DNA of 64,000 bases from Cliona cf. orientalis (GCA_963930775.1 OZ005694.1:7388045-7452044), one strand, 5' to 3'; positions 47,930 to 60,400 are shown, numbered from the stretch's first letter. Notes: generated from the letters alone by a model not told the origin. Program-made: numbers and translations.

Positions 47930-49455
47930 CCATGCAAATTATTAAACCTCCTGAGTATGAGGATGATGTATTCTAATGACTGCACGGAGCTATAGTATCA
48001 CAGGCTCAGTAATGAAAAAGCTGTGCAGGGTGAAGTTTGCATTATGACGGCCTTCCCCCACCCACTTCTTGGAGAGGCTTATCAAATGTGGATGATTAGT
48101 TGTTTATGAGGTTAGAATCATCATCCCTTTAGCTTAAGTACAGTATATCATTGTACATGATTATACATATTTACAGAAACAGCTGATCAAGAAACCTCAC
48201 AATATTAATCATGAAATAAAAGTAAAAATTATGTGAGAAAAGGGACCTTATAGAAATTTTCATGAATATGGAGATTTTAGCATGGATAGATGGCTGTCTA
48301 TGCTGAGTACAATGGTACAAGTTTCAAGGAAAAATATTGATCACAAGTGGAGTTATGACCAATTTTATTCACTTATAGGTAGATAGAATCGTTTTCTGAA
48401 AATAGGCATTTTTTAATTAAATTCTGTATTACCATAATATATTGGAGCAATTAATTGCGCCCATAGCTACATTTTACTTGATACAAAAACAGAACCTTCA
48501 ATTTTTTGATAGACTAAAAAGTAGAAAAATGAAGAAAAGCAGATTTTTTCACATTTCAGCCATTATTGGAAATGAATATATTTAATAATATGTCCTAAGG
48601 TCCCTTGTCTCAGAGCAGGTCATTATTAGAATTATGATTGTGTCACTTATATTATAACTTCATGAACAGCTGAAATGGCCTAGCATAAAATCATAAACTT
48701 GTCACCAGCCTAAAATTTAGCTGAATATAACCACTAATAAATGATCAGCCTAAAATCCTGGAATGAGCCAATGTAAGCGCATGCATGTAACCACAAACAC
48801 AGCTATCAGTGTCACTGATTCTTTACCTGAATCTACAGTGACTAGAACATGATAGTGTAATACTGATGTTTCCACAATGAATACAGAAATAATTATAAGT
48901 TAAGAGGTATTAGTGGATAGATGCAATAATAATAATAATTAAGTCAATTACACAAATGAATCCATACAAAAATTTAAAAATGCATGATTATTGCCTTCCT
49001 ACAAGATCCAGCAACAAACTATAATTATTATTGCACCATGCAACAATCCTATCTGGGCAATGGTCAGGATTTCATTAATGACTGATCATCCACTAAGCAA
49101 TTCCATGTGCAGCTGCCAAAACAAAACGCAAACTTCCCTCCCCACCTCTGCAGTAGCAACCGTAAAACTTGCACATAATATGTATATATCTCCATATGGT
49201 AGAGTGGGATCATGGCCACCTACACTGTACCCAAGCGAAACCCCTCACTTGAGATGTCTCCATGGGAATTCACTTACCAAGCATAACAGTCACAGAATGA
49301 GTGGATTCATTTATCCCCATTAAATTTTGTGCCCAAAATGACTACTATTTCCAACCCCATACTATGCAGTTGGAGAGCTGGCCATGAGGGGGGAGGGGGA
49401 CCATAATGCACACACCCACCAAAACCATTTAATGAAAGAGTGTGCATGCTCCATT
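47930..49455. other. Intergenic beyond the copy-2 breakpoint
   Basis: Unrelated to copy 3 sequence. Contains a CAGCTGATT-family fragment (48040-48130). No coding frame of note. Confidence 0.5.
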
Positions 49456-49462
49456 GCAGCTA

Positions 49463-49735
49463 GGCAATTGATAAAGCCTGCTTCATTGCACCAAGCTTCA
49501 GGCTTCTATCTCCAGCAAAATGTACAATGAAATCATTGTCCATGTAAACACCATCAAAGTACAGCCCGTGACCACGTTTCCGCTCCAAACCAACCCAAGA
49601 GCCTATTTCACAGAGTAATGGCATCCTATTGAGACCTAGCGCATCTGTCCTTCTTAGCTGCAAGCGATGCCGCAAGAAGATTCTCTCTCAGCGCAAACAG
49701 GCACAGCTGGAACGCTTCACCTGTTTACTGAGAAA
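49463..49735 (-). pseudogene. Possible LRAT-like fragment
   Basis: Minus-strand open stretch of about 70 residues with RGHGLYFDGVYM and FIVHFAGDRS, which resembles the H-box and VVHFAG strand of LRAT/H-Ras-like suppressor proteins (NlpC/P60 superfamily). An in-frame TGA precedes it and a TAG closes it, so the Cys box is missing. It is not obviously derived from the 17.7-19.5 kb gene. The identification rests on two short motifs. Confidence 0.4.
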
Positions 49736-49985
49736 CAACAAAGTTGCATGAATTATTCATGAACAACTGTGTGGGTACAATAAACGACATTAATATACCC
49801 AGTCTTTTATTGCTTTAATAATTATTTCCTGAGTATGAGGGTCATCGTCCACTCAGTAACGAAGAAACTAGGGTGAAGTTTGCATTATAACAGCCTTCCC
49901 CACCCCCTTCTTGGAAGGCTTACATGTATCTATAGTATCAAATGTGGACAATTTGCTGTCTGTGAGGTCTCTTGATACGTATAAT

Positions 49986-50312
49986 CAGGAGCATATGAGC
50001 TGTCCGAAGGATGGCAAATTCAAAGGAGCGTCTGACTGAGTATCAGATGTGTGCAGGGTATTCCATCTGACCACTCTCCACAGTGATCCATAGCACCACC
50101 CATACTGCAGAGTCCACAACCACACTACAGACTAAGTCAATTAGCTAGTAGTGTGGCTTGTACAAAGTAATAATATTATGCTGTGCACTGCAGCAGCTGC
50201 TTGCACGTTCCAAATAAGGAAGTGTAGTCTCAAGTACTTCACCTAACTCATGCTACAGGTAGTCGGAGTAGTCGGACTCTTTGCCACCCTCCGGGTGGTT
50301 CATATGCTCCTG
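49986..50312. mobile_element. MITE family CAGGAGCATATGA with 7-bp TSD, member 1
   Basis: Left end CAGGAGCATATGAGCTG and right end ...TCATATGCTCCTG are inverted, flanked by GTATAAT (49979-49985 and 50313-50319), a perfect 7-bp duplication. 327 bp, non-coding. The second member is at 60399-60641. Confidence 0.88.
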
Positions 50313-50808
50313 GTATAATAGATCAGCTATTGCTGCTGTTGAAACGATCACATGCACACACTTTCCCCTGCACACATGCACTAACAATAATATTGTGCCA
50401 ATATTAATAGTATTTTATAATTAAATTTTTATCATTCTAGAATAGGCATTAGGCATGAGCTTGAGAATGCTATAATATAGATCATAATGCTGGCCGCATT
50501 ATCCAGCCATGCAGGTGCACATGCTGCTAATTTGGTTACAGCGTCTACTATATGCAAGTTATCCATTTAGTGCCACACTCCTGACCTCCGTTAGAAACCA
50601 CCCCTCTCGTTAGTATTCCATTTACCTACATGCATACATCTACCGACCTCAATCGTTTGCCCTCAATGCTGCCTGTAGAATAACACATAATTACAGCCAG
50701 TTCATTGCTTGATTGGCATTAGAACGCTTGTAATGTCATAGGCATTCATAATAACACTAAATTACATAATACAATTATTAATAAGCATTAAAATTAAAAT
50801 GCTATATA

Positions 50809-51141
50809 CCGTAATATCTGTTCTAATTAAGGCGCCTCTCTAATAAACACACCACCTACACTGGAATCCTAATTTTTGCACTCTAACTACATGTATGCGC
50901 CATGTGGCCATGCTAAATATTTTTTCCAGGCGCGTTCTAATTAGAGTGGTATTACAGCTGATAATACCTCGATAGTACCGGAGTATCCCGTACGGAGTAC
51001 TGGAAGCTACGTATGTTCTCCACACTTTCACTCTAACTACAACATGCACCATGGACCAGCACCTTAATTTCCAGGCTCTAATTATGCGCCACCAAATATC
51101 TGTAATTATTTTTAGTGGCACATTAATTAGATCAGATACGG
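50809..51141. mobile_element. TA-flanked MITE, CCGTAATATCTG ends
   Basis: Ends CCGTAATATCTGTTCTAATT and inverted ...AATTAGATCAGATACGG with TA on both sides. The interior repeats TIR-like CTCTAATTA/GGCGC motifs, the same build as the element at 16956-17555. Confidence 0.72.
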
Positions 51142-51310
51142 TAGCTCAATTACATAGGCATTATAATTATGAATGTTGAAAGCTTTAGAATGCTAGAAAC
51201 TGACTGCATATTTATTATAATGATCATGTGCAAAGTTGAGTACTACGTAAGCTAGGATACAGCGTAGCTCAAGCACAACCTTATGAGTCGTGTACACCAC
51301 TAATTATTGG

Positions 51311-52050
51311 CAGGGTTTCATGCAGTGGGGGGACAGGGGGGAAGTTTCCCCTCCAAACTCCCTAGCTTCCCCCCTAAAAATTTGACTTTAATTAAATGAA
51401 AAACTTAGACTATATCCCTCGTCCCTCATGAAAAGTATTATACCTCGCTACTGTATGCCGCCATATAATTCAAACTAGGACATGCACATCGACAAATTGC
51501 GCATGCTCAGTATACGCGTATATTGGGGCGCACGGCTTGAGCTGGTTGACCTGGACGTGACCTCCACCTGCCATGTGCTAGACTGAACAGGGAAATCTCC
51601 CCCCCCCCCCCCCCCGAGTGTGAGCTCGCCAAAGAAAGCAAACTGAGAAAATCGCCATATATCATCAATAGTCCACGATGTACATGTATTCTACGCTAGG
51701 TTCGAATTCTGGGTCCCACAACCTTTCATGCGAGCTAAACATTTTGAAGCAGTGTTCACTGCAATTACATCATAACTTTCATCATGAATTTCATCATCAT
51801 TTCATCATTAAAAATTTCGTTATTAATTACCTCATTGGTCAGCCGAATTCTTTTTTGTGGATTGGGACTTCGGGATGTAATTAAACATCATAATATTAAT
51901 TATCACAAAAAGTCACCAAATCAAATCACTAGATCAAAAATTACCCAAAACAATCTTCCTAAAATACGTCACAAGGAACTTTGTGTGCTGAATACGCCCA
52001 CTCATTTATTGCTCTTCCATCCCAACTTTTTGTCGCTGGATGAAACCCTG
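51311..52050. mobile_element. TIR element with CAGGGTTTCAT ends
   Basis: An 11-bp perfect TIR (CAGGGTTTCAT ... ATGAAACCCTG) flanked by ATTGG on each side (51306-51310, 52051-52055). The 740-bp interior includes a C17 run at 51599-51615 and no transposase frame. Confidence 0.65.
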
Positions 52051-52145
52051 ATTGGAGAGTGTACAGACATTACTGTCTTAATTGGCTAATGTTAAGTTCT
52101 TCCATTGGCTGCTAGGAGGGGCATAGCAATCATGCATACTATATA

Positions 52146-52472
52146 GACCCATTGCACGTGACGTCACGGGGCGCGCGCAGTGGGCCGCCCTGGAGGACAA
52201 CTCAAGCCGTTTTCTATGGCGAAAATGTACAGAGGCTGCCTTTGCCGCTCGTTTGCAAAGAAGGTAAGCATACGTTTTTCTCATGGTTGCAGTATGTTTG
52301 ATTAACCACAGCGTGCTTCGAAATATCATTCAGTTGGCTGGTGTCCATGCACAACGATAGAGCAATAGCACTATTTAGCACTCGCTAGTACAAGTTTACA
52401 TAGACACTTGTACTCCAACATGGCGGCCGTTGGAAAACAATTTACGGAGTTTTACGGAACGTGCAATGGGTC
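52146..52472. mobile_element. TA-flanked MITE, GACCCATTGCACGT ends, promoter-like interior
   Basis: Ends GACCCATTGCACGT and ACGTGCAATGGGTC are perfect inverted repeats between TA dinucleotides. The left part is CpG-rich, with CACGTGACGTCACG (E-box and CRE-like) and a GCGCGCGC run, then ATGGCGAAAATGTACAGAGG and a GTAAGC donor. It therefore looks like a promoter plus first exon, but the TIRs enclose all of it. Confidence 0.75.
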
Positions 52473-53321
52473 TATTATTGCATGATATTATACCTAATTT
52501 ATTAAATGACAGCTGATTCTGGGTATAAAAATTAATTGTGGTAAAATTTTATTATTAGGCTATTATTATTAAATTTTTATGACAGCAGACTCGGGGTATA
52601 TTAAAACATTACAATAAAATATTTTTCAGAAGGACATTTTTCCGTATCCTTACCAGGAGGGCATAAGATGCGCCGCTCTTACAAGCCTCAGAAGGTTCAT
52701 GATTGGTCAGGTGCCAGCATAGATATGGGGCATAGAGACTCATCGAGCGAACGGGCGGAGTTTCAACAGGCCTGCTCAGCAGGCCACCGAGCCTCAAGCG
52801 AAGCGAGAGGAGAGGTCTGTTCTCAGTTTGTCACAGTCTGGTGTGCACCATTACAGCACAGGTTCAAAGTTCGGTGCTATCAGTAGAGCTGTCTCATTAG
52901 CGCATGCGCACTATACTAACTGGTCCTGGCCGGCCATGGATTGCCATACATGATTGTGACATAAAATATACTTGTAGTAATAATTACCATGATTGTGACA
53001 TCAAACATACGTATTTGCTTTAGTAAAAATGGGGGGAACAAAAAGCACATTTTACAGCAGCTATAATAATTTTTGACAATATACTTTTTTGACAATTGCA
53101 ATAGTAGCTATAATAATATTATGAAAGAAGCCTGAGAAGAATTGAAATTTATAGTGCACAGTAACAATGGGAGACACTACAGAATGAACTTGGAATTACC
53201 ATTGCAAAGAAGGATAGCAAGAAAGCTGTAATGAAAAAGTATGCATACACTCCCTCCAAGAGAACAGTCAATTGAGAATAAGCTTACTGAGGTAATTTTG
53301 TTCAGATTATGATCATATAGA
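52473..53321. other. Intergenic between MITE and copy 3
   Basis: No coding frame recognised. Homology to the copy 1 and copy 2 flanks begins near 53160 (AATGGGAGACA...GAAGGATAGCAAGAAA). Confidence 0.5.
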
Positions 53322-54026
53322 CTAGCCAATGACCAGCTCGTGCAAGCTGCTTTGCTGACCAATCAGAGACTCCTCAGTAGGGATTATGAAGAGATCATCG
53401 TCATCTAAACCTGTGGCATCTCTGTCACCACTATCAGCAGCTGTACGACATCGATATCTTGTGAGCCTCCAAATGCTGTGTAGAGTAACAATGTTGATGG
53501 TATAGTCATTCGCACCTCCTGGAGTGACTTCTTCACTGCTGTTAGTCGCGGTCTGGGCAGCTTCGTGCATTAATGATGAGCTGCTACAGTTTCTGGCTGC
53601 ATTTGCTGGTCCGATCTGCAGCCGAGCTAGCGCTGGAGCCCTCGGGGCATCTAGTTCATTGGTGCAAACGGAATAATGAGGAACAAATTGAGGGGTCACA
53701 ATTGAGGATTCATTTTGCGACGGAGAAGCTTCGTTCGAGACACAGAGAGGGATTGCTTCCTCCGGTAGATTTGTAACGACGTGCATTGGCTTTGAAAATG
53801 CATTACTGATCAGTAATGCTGGATGACACCTGCAAGTGCACGCAGGCCGCGTCGATGCATCGCAGGAAGGCTGCCGCGGCTGTGCATGCAGGCGGCGGCT
53901 GTCTGCAACGATGTGAGTCGAGTGGTGTCCTGATGCAGCTGGGTCTCGGATGTTATACCTCGTGGACTCATAAGCAGTGTCGAGCTCGAGAACTTGCTTG
54001 ATGTGACATTGTGCATTCGTTGCCAT
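53322..54026 (-). CDS. Orphan single-exon gene, copy 3 (234 aa)
   Basis: Open from ATG at 54024-54026 to TAG at 53322-53324, ending SLHELVIG (one residue shorter than copy 2). Same landmarks as the other copies: RYNIRDPAASGHHSTHIV, a Cys cluster ACTCRCHPALL, VPHYSVCTNELDAPRAPALA, INIVTLHSIWRLTR and an acidic DDDDLFIIP segment. It lies 470 bp downstream of the intact coiled-coil gene, separated by a MITE. Rich in Ser/Thr/Ala, no TM or signal peptide; no family recognised. Confidence 0.75.
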   Translation of the reverse strand: MATNAQCHIKQVLELDTAYESTRYNIRDPAASGHHSTHIVADSRRLHAQPRQPSCDASTRPACTCRCHPALLISNAFSKPMHVVTNLPEEAIPLCVSNEASPSQNESSIVTPQFVPHYSVCTNELDAPRAPALARLQIGPANAARNCSSSSLMHEAAQTATNSSEEVTPGGANDYTINIVTLHSIWRLTRYRCRTAADSGDRDATGLDDDDLFIIPTEESLIGQQSSLHELVIG

Positions 54027-54297
54027 TAATTTTAATATTCCGACAACAATTCGGTTGACTCGTCAGTGGAAGTTTAATGTATATCCCGGCCGAGTGTTGG
54101 AAATCAGTCAGAGTTGAATAAAATGATACCGGATTACTATTCAAGCTTAAGGTAGCGAATTCGAAGTGAAGCATTGAAGGGATGGTCGACTGGTTTTATA
54201 AACATCCCATTTCCGGCACTTCGCGCGCGTGTACGTGTGTATGTGGCCGCGCCGCCCACGTAAGCTAAGCCACCCACGCAAACACGACATAATATTA

Positions 54298-54415
54298 GGC
54301 CACTCCAACTCAATTAGTTGTTTCTCATCTTGATTTCCGCCCGCATGTATTTCCATCCATTGGCCCGGGGGGGGGGGGGGGGGGGGGGGGGATGAGAAAC
54401 AATGATGGAGTGGCC
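54298..54415. mobile_element. PIF/Harbinger-type MITE, short copy
   Basis: 118-bp relative of the element at 21871-22108, with ends GGCCACTCCAACTCAATTAG / ...GGAGTGGCC between TTA triplets. A G25 run fills the centre (54367-54391), apparently replacing most of the longer family member. Confidence 0.8.
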
Positions 54416-54496
54416 TTATAATAATTATATAGAACATTGACATAACATTGACATAACAAAGCTATACAGGTTAATGTAGATCATTATAAAACTGAT

Positions 54497-57400
54497 TCAG
54501 TTTTTGCTGACGTCCTCCATTGAAGTGTTTGATGATTCTGAGTAGCAGATCTTGACACTGCCAGTGGAGGAGTAGCGGACACGACCAAACCTCTGCTGCA
54601 GATCCACAGCCTTCTGGTCAATCTATAAAATGGACCAATAAGATAATAATTTTGACATTGAATAAAGTGTAAAGCTGGTATACAATAGTCTGTTCATATC
54701 AATAGTTGTGGTGAGACAGGTCCTCATCACTGAATTATTGGAATTAATGAATACCTAGGCTAGCTTTGTATGGATTCCAAGGATCAATATACAATAGGCG
54801 AGACTTATTATCATTAAAGGAATTATAATGTTATTATGTGGCTTTATTTGGGTTCCGAGGTGATTAGCTACCGGTATTCTAAGCACAGGATTTCTTACCT
54901 CCACGTCAGTAGCGTATTTCTCCATATCACTGATGGAGATGCTCTCATTGCGGTGGACGGGGATTCCCCCTCGCTGGTGGACATCACTCTTGCCGTGGTA
55001 GTTCGGATCACTCCTTTGCAGTTGATCAGAGTCACATGAGGAATTGCTGTTGTCTGATGCATCTGTACATTAATGAAATTTTAATGAAAATTGTCATGAA
55101 CAATACGCGACACCAAGTCCTAGTAAGGAAATCAGGTCAGCTATGCTTTCCTTATTCACTATTTCCTGGTTTGGATCCTATTCAGATCCAACTGCATGTA
55201 TTTATCTAATTAGGTAAATGCTGCTTCTAGGAATAGATGCCTTACTCAGGAATATTATAATCTGTTACATGTAACAAACCAATTGTACATGTGTGCTGAT
55301 TACCTTTATGTCTTGGTGTGTCATGTGACTGGTCAGTGTTTGTTGCTCCAGAGGATCTCTTTCTCCTGCCCAGCCGGCCGTAGTCATGGTGAGACATGTC
55401 CTCATCACTGTATTGGAATAATATGCACATTCATGATTAGCCTCGTCCCCAGACCACAATCCAAAAGGAGGGTTGACATTAAATTCTGAGCATTTTCTAG
55501 AGGTTTTGTAAGCTCAGCAGTCTTGTTTTGTGCAAGCCAATCAGATTGCAGGTTTATCTGCATAGAGCCCAGCAGGGTGTGTCCCCCCCCCCCCCCCCCC
55601 CCCCCCACAATTTACAGAAAGTTAATTGAAAAAAGTGTGGCTTTTGCAGAATACTTTTATTCATGCTTTTTGTGCGGTAGAGGGCACATCCCCCTCCTGC
55701 ACCCATCCTCTAGGGCTGTCAAGGCAGCCCATTCTTCTGGTATACCTCACTTGTTTCCCCCTTCAAAGTTTTTGGGCCAGATAAAACCCTGCAAAGCAAC
55801 ATCGTACACAAAATCATTACCAAAATTGCCGTAAACTTGAGCTTGGCTACCTACATGCATATCATTACCATACACAGCTTGACTCAGTGCAAGATTGTAG
55901 TTCTCTTCCATCTTATCGAGGTCATTTAAGCTAGGATTGGTAGGCAGTGCCGAAATTGTTGTACAGGCAGCCAATGGCTTGGGGTGTGGTCTTGTATTTG
56001 ATAGCTAGCTCCAGTGCCTCCTTTAGGTGATGTAATGCTTTATCCTTCTGCTACAGGCCAAGGTAGGCATTTCCCATATTACCATGGGCCCACCCTAATG
56101 AGACATGGTCCCCCAACTCTCTGGCTAATTAATTGGATTGTGACTTCATATTGCTCAAGAGTTAAGATATTGTCACCAAGACTCTGATTCATACTACCCA
56201 AGCTTGTGCAAGCTGATAGCTTATCCCTTTTACTGTCAGCCACAGAAATGATATTTTTGTAAGTTTTAAGAATTCTCTTATTGACTAATGTATGTGAAAT
56301 AATATTACATGTAAGTACCTTGATGATGTGGTTGTGTCATGTTTGCTGTTATGGTGGAGGTGGATGGGCATCAGATAGGGGTTATAGCCAAGCTTCGTGA
56401 AGGCCTGCAAAATTATAAAGATACATATAACTGAGAATGGTGTCACTTGTAATAGGTTACTGCAGAAGTGAATAATTTTTATATATAGCCTGGGGTATTA
56501 CCAAGTGTTACACACAGTGCAGTGTGCTCGTTTGGAATGTGTACAGTTTGGAATGTACAGTACACGACATTGTATTCATGTATGCACATGTATGGTTTCA
56601 TACATGCTAGTTAATGATATTCACTTCCATAGTAAATTAGATATAGCAGAACTGAGTTCAACGCATTAAATTCCTCTGAAGGTGGAACTGAGTATGTAGC
56701 CTGGTGAAATCACCATATTACATTAATTTGGCCACATATTTATGGATCAGACAAAATTCAACCATGTCAACGTAAAGTGTGAATACTATTTTCATATGCA
56801 CACTCATACACTGTAGCTACATTGTGTAACAAAATTCAAAACAATAATCATATCACATGATGATGCTGACAGAGGCATGAATACTAACAAGGTAACATCG
56901 GGGGGCATGAGATAAGGTTAAGGAATCAAATACATGTAGTAGCCGTAATTCCTTAACCTTATAATCTCATGCCCTCTGATGTTACATTATCGTGTGATAA
57001 TAATGATATTATTTTGTTAGCTGAGTATTGTGTACAGTGTATGAGTGTGCATATGAAAATAGTATTCATAACTTTGATTCCTTAACCTTATCCCATGCCC
57101 ACTTAATTATGTTCACCCATGTGTGGCTACTATTTCTTTAGCAGAGCTCCAAGTGCGGTTTCTAAATACAGTGCATGTAGCTACAACACAGTACATGTAA
57201 ATGAGAGACAATTAGTTTCTAGTCTGAATCTGATACTATTCACTCACCTGTAGGTTTTCCACAGAGTCCCCAATCTCCAGACTCTCGTGTGAGTAAGGAC
57301 TGCTTTCCCCTCCATCGTAGACGCTGAAGGAAGGATTCCTCGATGGTAGATGGCTGAAGAGTGACAGGGTTGAGCAAGTACTGGACATACTCTCTGTTCG

Positions 57401-60400
57401 GTTCAAGTCCTTGGCGGCTAGCTTCTCTGGCTTTAGATTGGACACGTCTGATTGGTTAGAGTTCACCTTACTGCTCTGAGGAGGCACAGTGGCAGTATTT
57501 GCCGACTCAGCAGTTGACTCTTTGCTCGAACTTTTACTTTGCTTATCCAAATTCGAGTCACTCTTAGCAGCACATGAGGTAGTACCACTACCCCCTTCAT
57601 GGCTACTGGTAGTCTCGTTCGAGTCTGTCGACTTATTCGCCTGCTTGCTGCGAATCTCCGAGTACTTGTGTTTGATCTTCATGGCGAAATTTGAGGCACC
57701 CTGAGAGAAGGCACGCCCGCTTCTCATACCAGACGACGATTTTTGATCCTTTCCGCTCTTTTCCGTACTCTCCTTTGACCCCTGTTGTTGTTGTTGTTGA
57801 TTGTGTTGCTGCTGTGAGTGTAGCTGTTGCTGAGACTTGCCCTCCTTAGACAGATCATTGTTCAGTGCGTTCATGTACTCTGACACAACTTGGGCACTTT
57901 GTACGATCTGGTCTGGTGACTTCATTTCCGGCGCCTGATCATGAGACACGTCGACGTCGGTTCTCGTACTTCCAGCACTCCCCGGTCGTTTTGGATACTT
58001 GGGAATTGGTTTCTGCTTAGAGGAGGAGGAGTGAGGGTGAGAGTGAGGAAGCGTTGTCGCGTGTTGCGTGGGAACAGTTTCCTTCTCTTTGACGTACGGT
58101 AGCACGTTGCTTCCAGTACTGGCTGTCCTGCGGTGACCTCGATTTCGAAGCTTTTGCACTCGCTGAGGCTTGCTTGCTTTCTCCTCGTGAAGCGTGGACG
58201 AGTACTCATCATCAGTTACCACCATTGGCCCGAGAGATAGCATCAAGTTAGCTCCGCTGTCCTCTGGCTGTTCTTCGAGATTCAGAATATCCACTCTGGA
58301 ACCGACACTTGAGTTCTGGACTGGGAATGGAATTGAGAATTCTCCCTCCTGTAGCACTGACGCTGCAATGTTAGTACGAGATTTGAAGTCTGATATCCGA
58401 TAGTTAGGTCTTCGAGCACTCTCGGCACTCCTGGGTCGTAGATATCCCGCCGGTCGTGGGCCAATCTGATTGGTCAGTTCCTTGGTGTGTTGTGTCATCA
58501 AGACGCTGTGTTGCTTCCCGGCTTGGAGTAGCTTGATGGTTAGGGCTTGACTGGCAACTTGACGCTCAAAGTCAGAAATGGTCCGACTTTGCTCATGGAG
58601 TTTGAGATTACAGGATTCAAGCTACAAGAGTATAGAAATACGTAATACACTGGTATACACAAAACTAAATAAATTTAATAACGTGCACATGTGCTTAATT
58701 TTCTCAGCTTAAAGAGAGGTTAGGAAGCTTCACCTTAACCATGCCAACAACATACATGTGTGTGTATGTCCACAAGAGAGCAGTGTTAGGTCAACCATCC
58801 AATGTACATGTACATACATATCACATGTGTAATTTTGGTTTCCATGGGTGAAGCAGTCAACAGTTTCCCCTTCACCATGTGTAGCTTGCAATATTTACTA
58901 TGATGTATACCACAAAAATGCAGGATTTTGCACCCATAGCTGGTCATAACATGGAGCCCCAGGTGGTAGTGAAATTAAGTATGTACATGTATATGTATAT
59001 TAAGTGAAATCTAGTGTGCATAAACAGGATGAGATTATACACACTGTATGTTGAAATCAAGCGTGTATTAGTAGGTTTAAGTATACACTTAAAAGTTTCT
59101 ATTTCATACTATTATCGTACCTCAGTTTCCAACTTCTGCAGGTCCTTTTGTTTCCTGAAGGCCTCCTGAGCTCCCTTCACTTCCCTCAGAATCTCCGTCG
59201 CCTTTTCAGCTGCAGGAATTCCAACATTTTAGTAATTAATAATACTCTATGCTTATAACCATAATATTATTCTGCTCTATTTTTTGTTCATTTCCTTTGA
59301 TGTGGTCAATGGAATGTATACAAGATTTTATAAAGCCTTGGATCACGGAATAAGAATTTCTGGAGAAAGGTACCTGCCAAGATCCCTAATTAGATCATGG
59401 GTAAAATGTGTATATAATTATAGCAACAGCACATGGTACTGTCACACATACATGGCTTTTAAGCGGGTGAGGATAACAAATGTTCTTCAAAACATTTTTT
59501 TTCTCATTGTGTAAACGCAATATGCTGAAAGTTTGTTCTGATCGGATACGGAAATTTATCAACTGAAGCTACATGTGTATTGGATAGCAAATTTGATGCT
59601 TGTACCCTTCACATTTCATAAACAATCTCTAGCATATCTATACATTCTAGCATTTGTGATAGGATCTGAGAAAAGGGGTAATTTCATGCAGAGGCCGAAT
59701 TTTGTTTTCAATTTCACATTTGTAGTACAGTATAATAGCTACAGTCTTCAAATCTAGCTGGTACAATGATTCTCCAATCATTGCTCTACAGTCGCTGAAA
59801 ATTTCGTGCCTCACCCACTTCCGGTATGGGCGTGGCGATCGCGATTATTGCATGCGGTTGAAAATCGCCGTTTACTTTGGAGCTCCACATTTCAGGTAAG
59901 AACATACATGTAGCTAGGCTTTCTAACATTGGATTTCTTTAGTAGAAGGGATGGGGTGCCTTTAAACCTAGCACCATAGGATATTATATGGAATATTTGT
60001 TTCATATTGCTTGCATGGGCATTACATTTACACCTACAGAGGGAGGGACAGAGAGAGAGAGATACATGTACTTGCCAATTATACCTTTCATGTGCTGTTC
60101 CACCAGTTGTAGGTTCAGTTTCCTGAGATAGTCGATGTCGGCACTCATGGCCTCCTTCATCTGAATGTGCATTCTCTCCATCTCTATCTGCTTCGACTGA
60201 AGCACACTCTTCTCCCTGTGCACTGAGTCCAACTGGGACTGGAGCTGGGTCACATCAAATGTGAACTCATTCAGCGCCTTCTGCAGCTGGCATAATTCCT
60301 CGCCTGTGGATCGAGAAGTCATTATAATGTGTACATAACACAACTGCATGCAGCATATTGTACATGTAGCTACCCCTGTATACATGTATATGCGTGGTCA

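Noticed and set aside
52216..52270. A start codon, 16 codons and a GT donor preceded by a CpG-rich CRE/E-box region, looking like the first exon of a gene.
   Set aside because: It lies wholly within a MITE with perfect TIRs and TA flanks, and no downstream exon was found.
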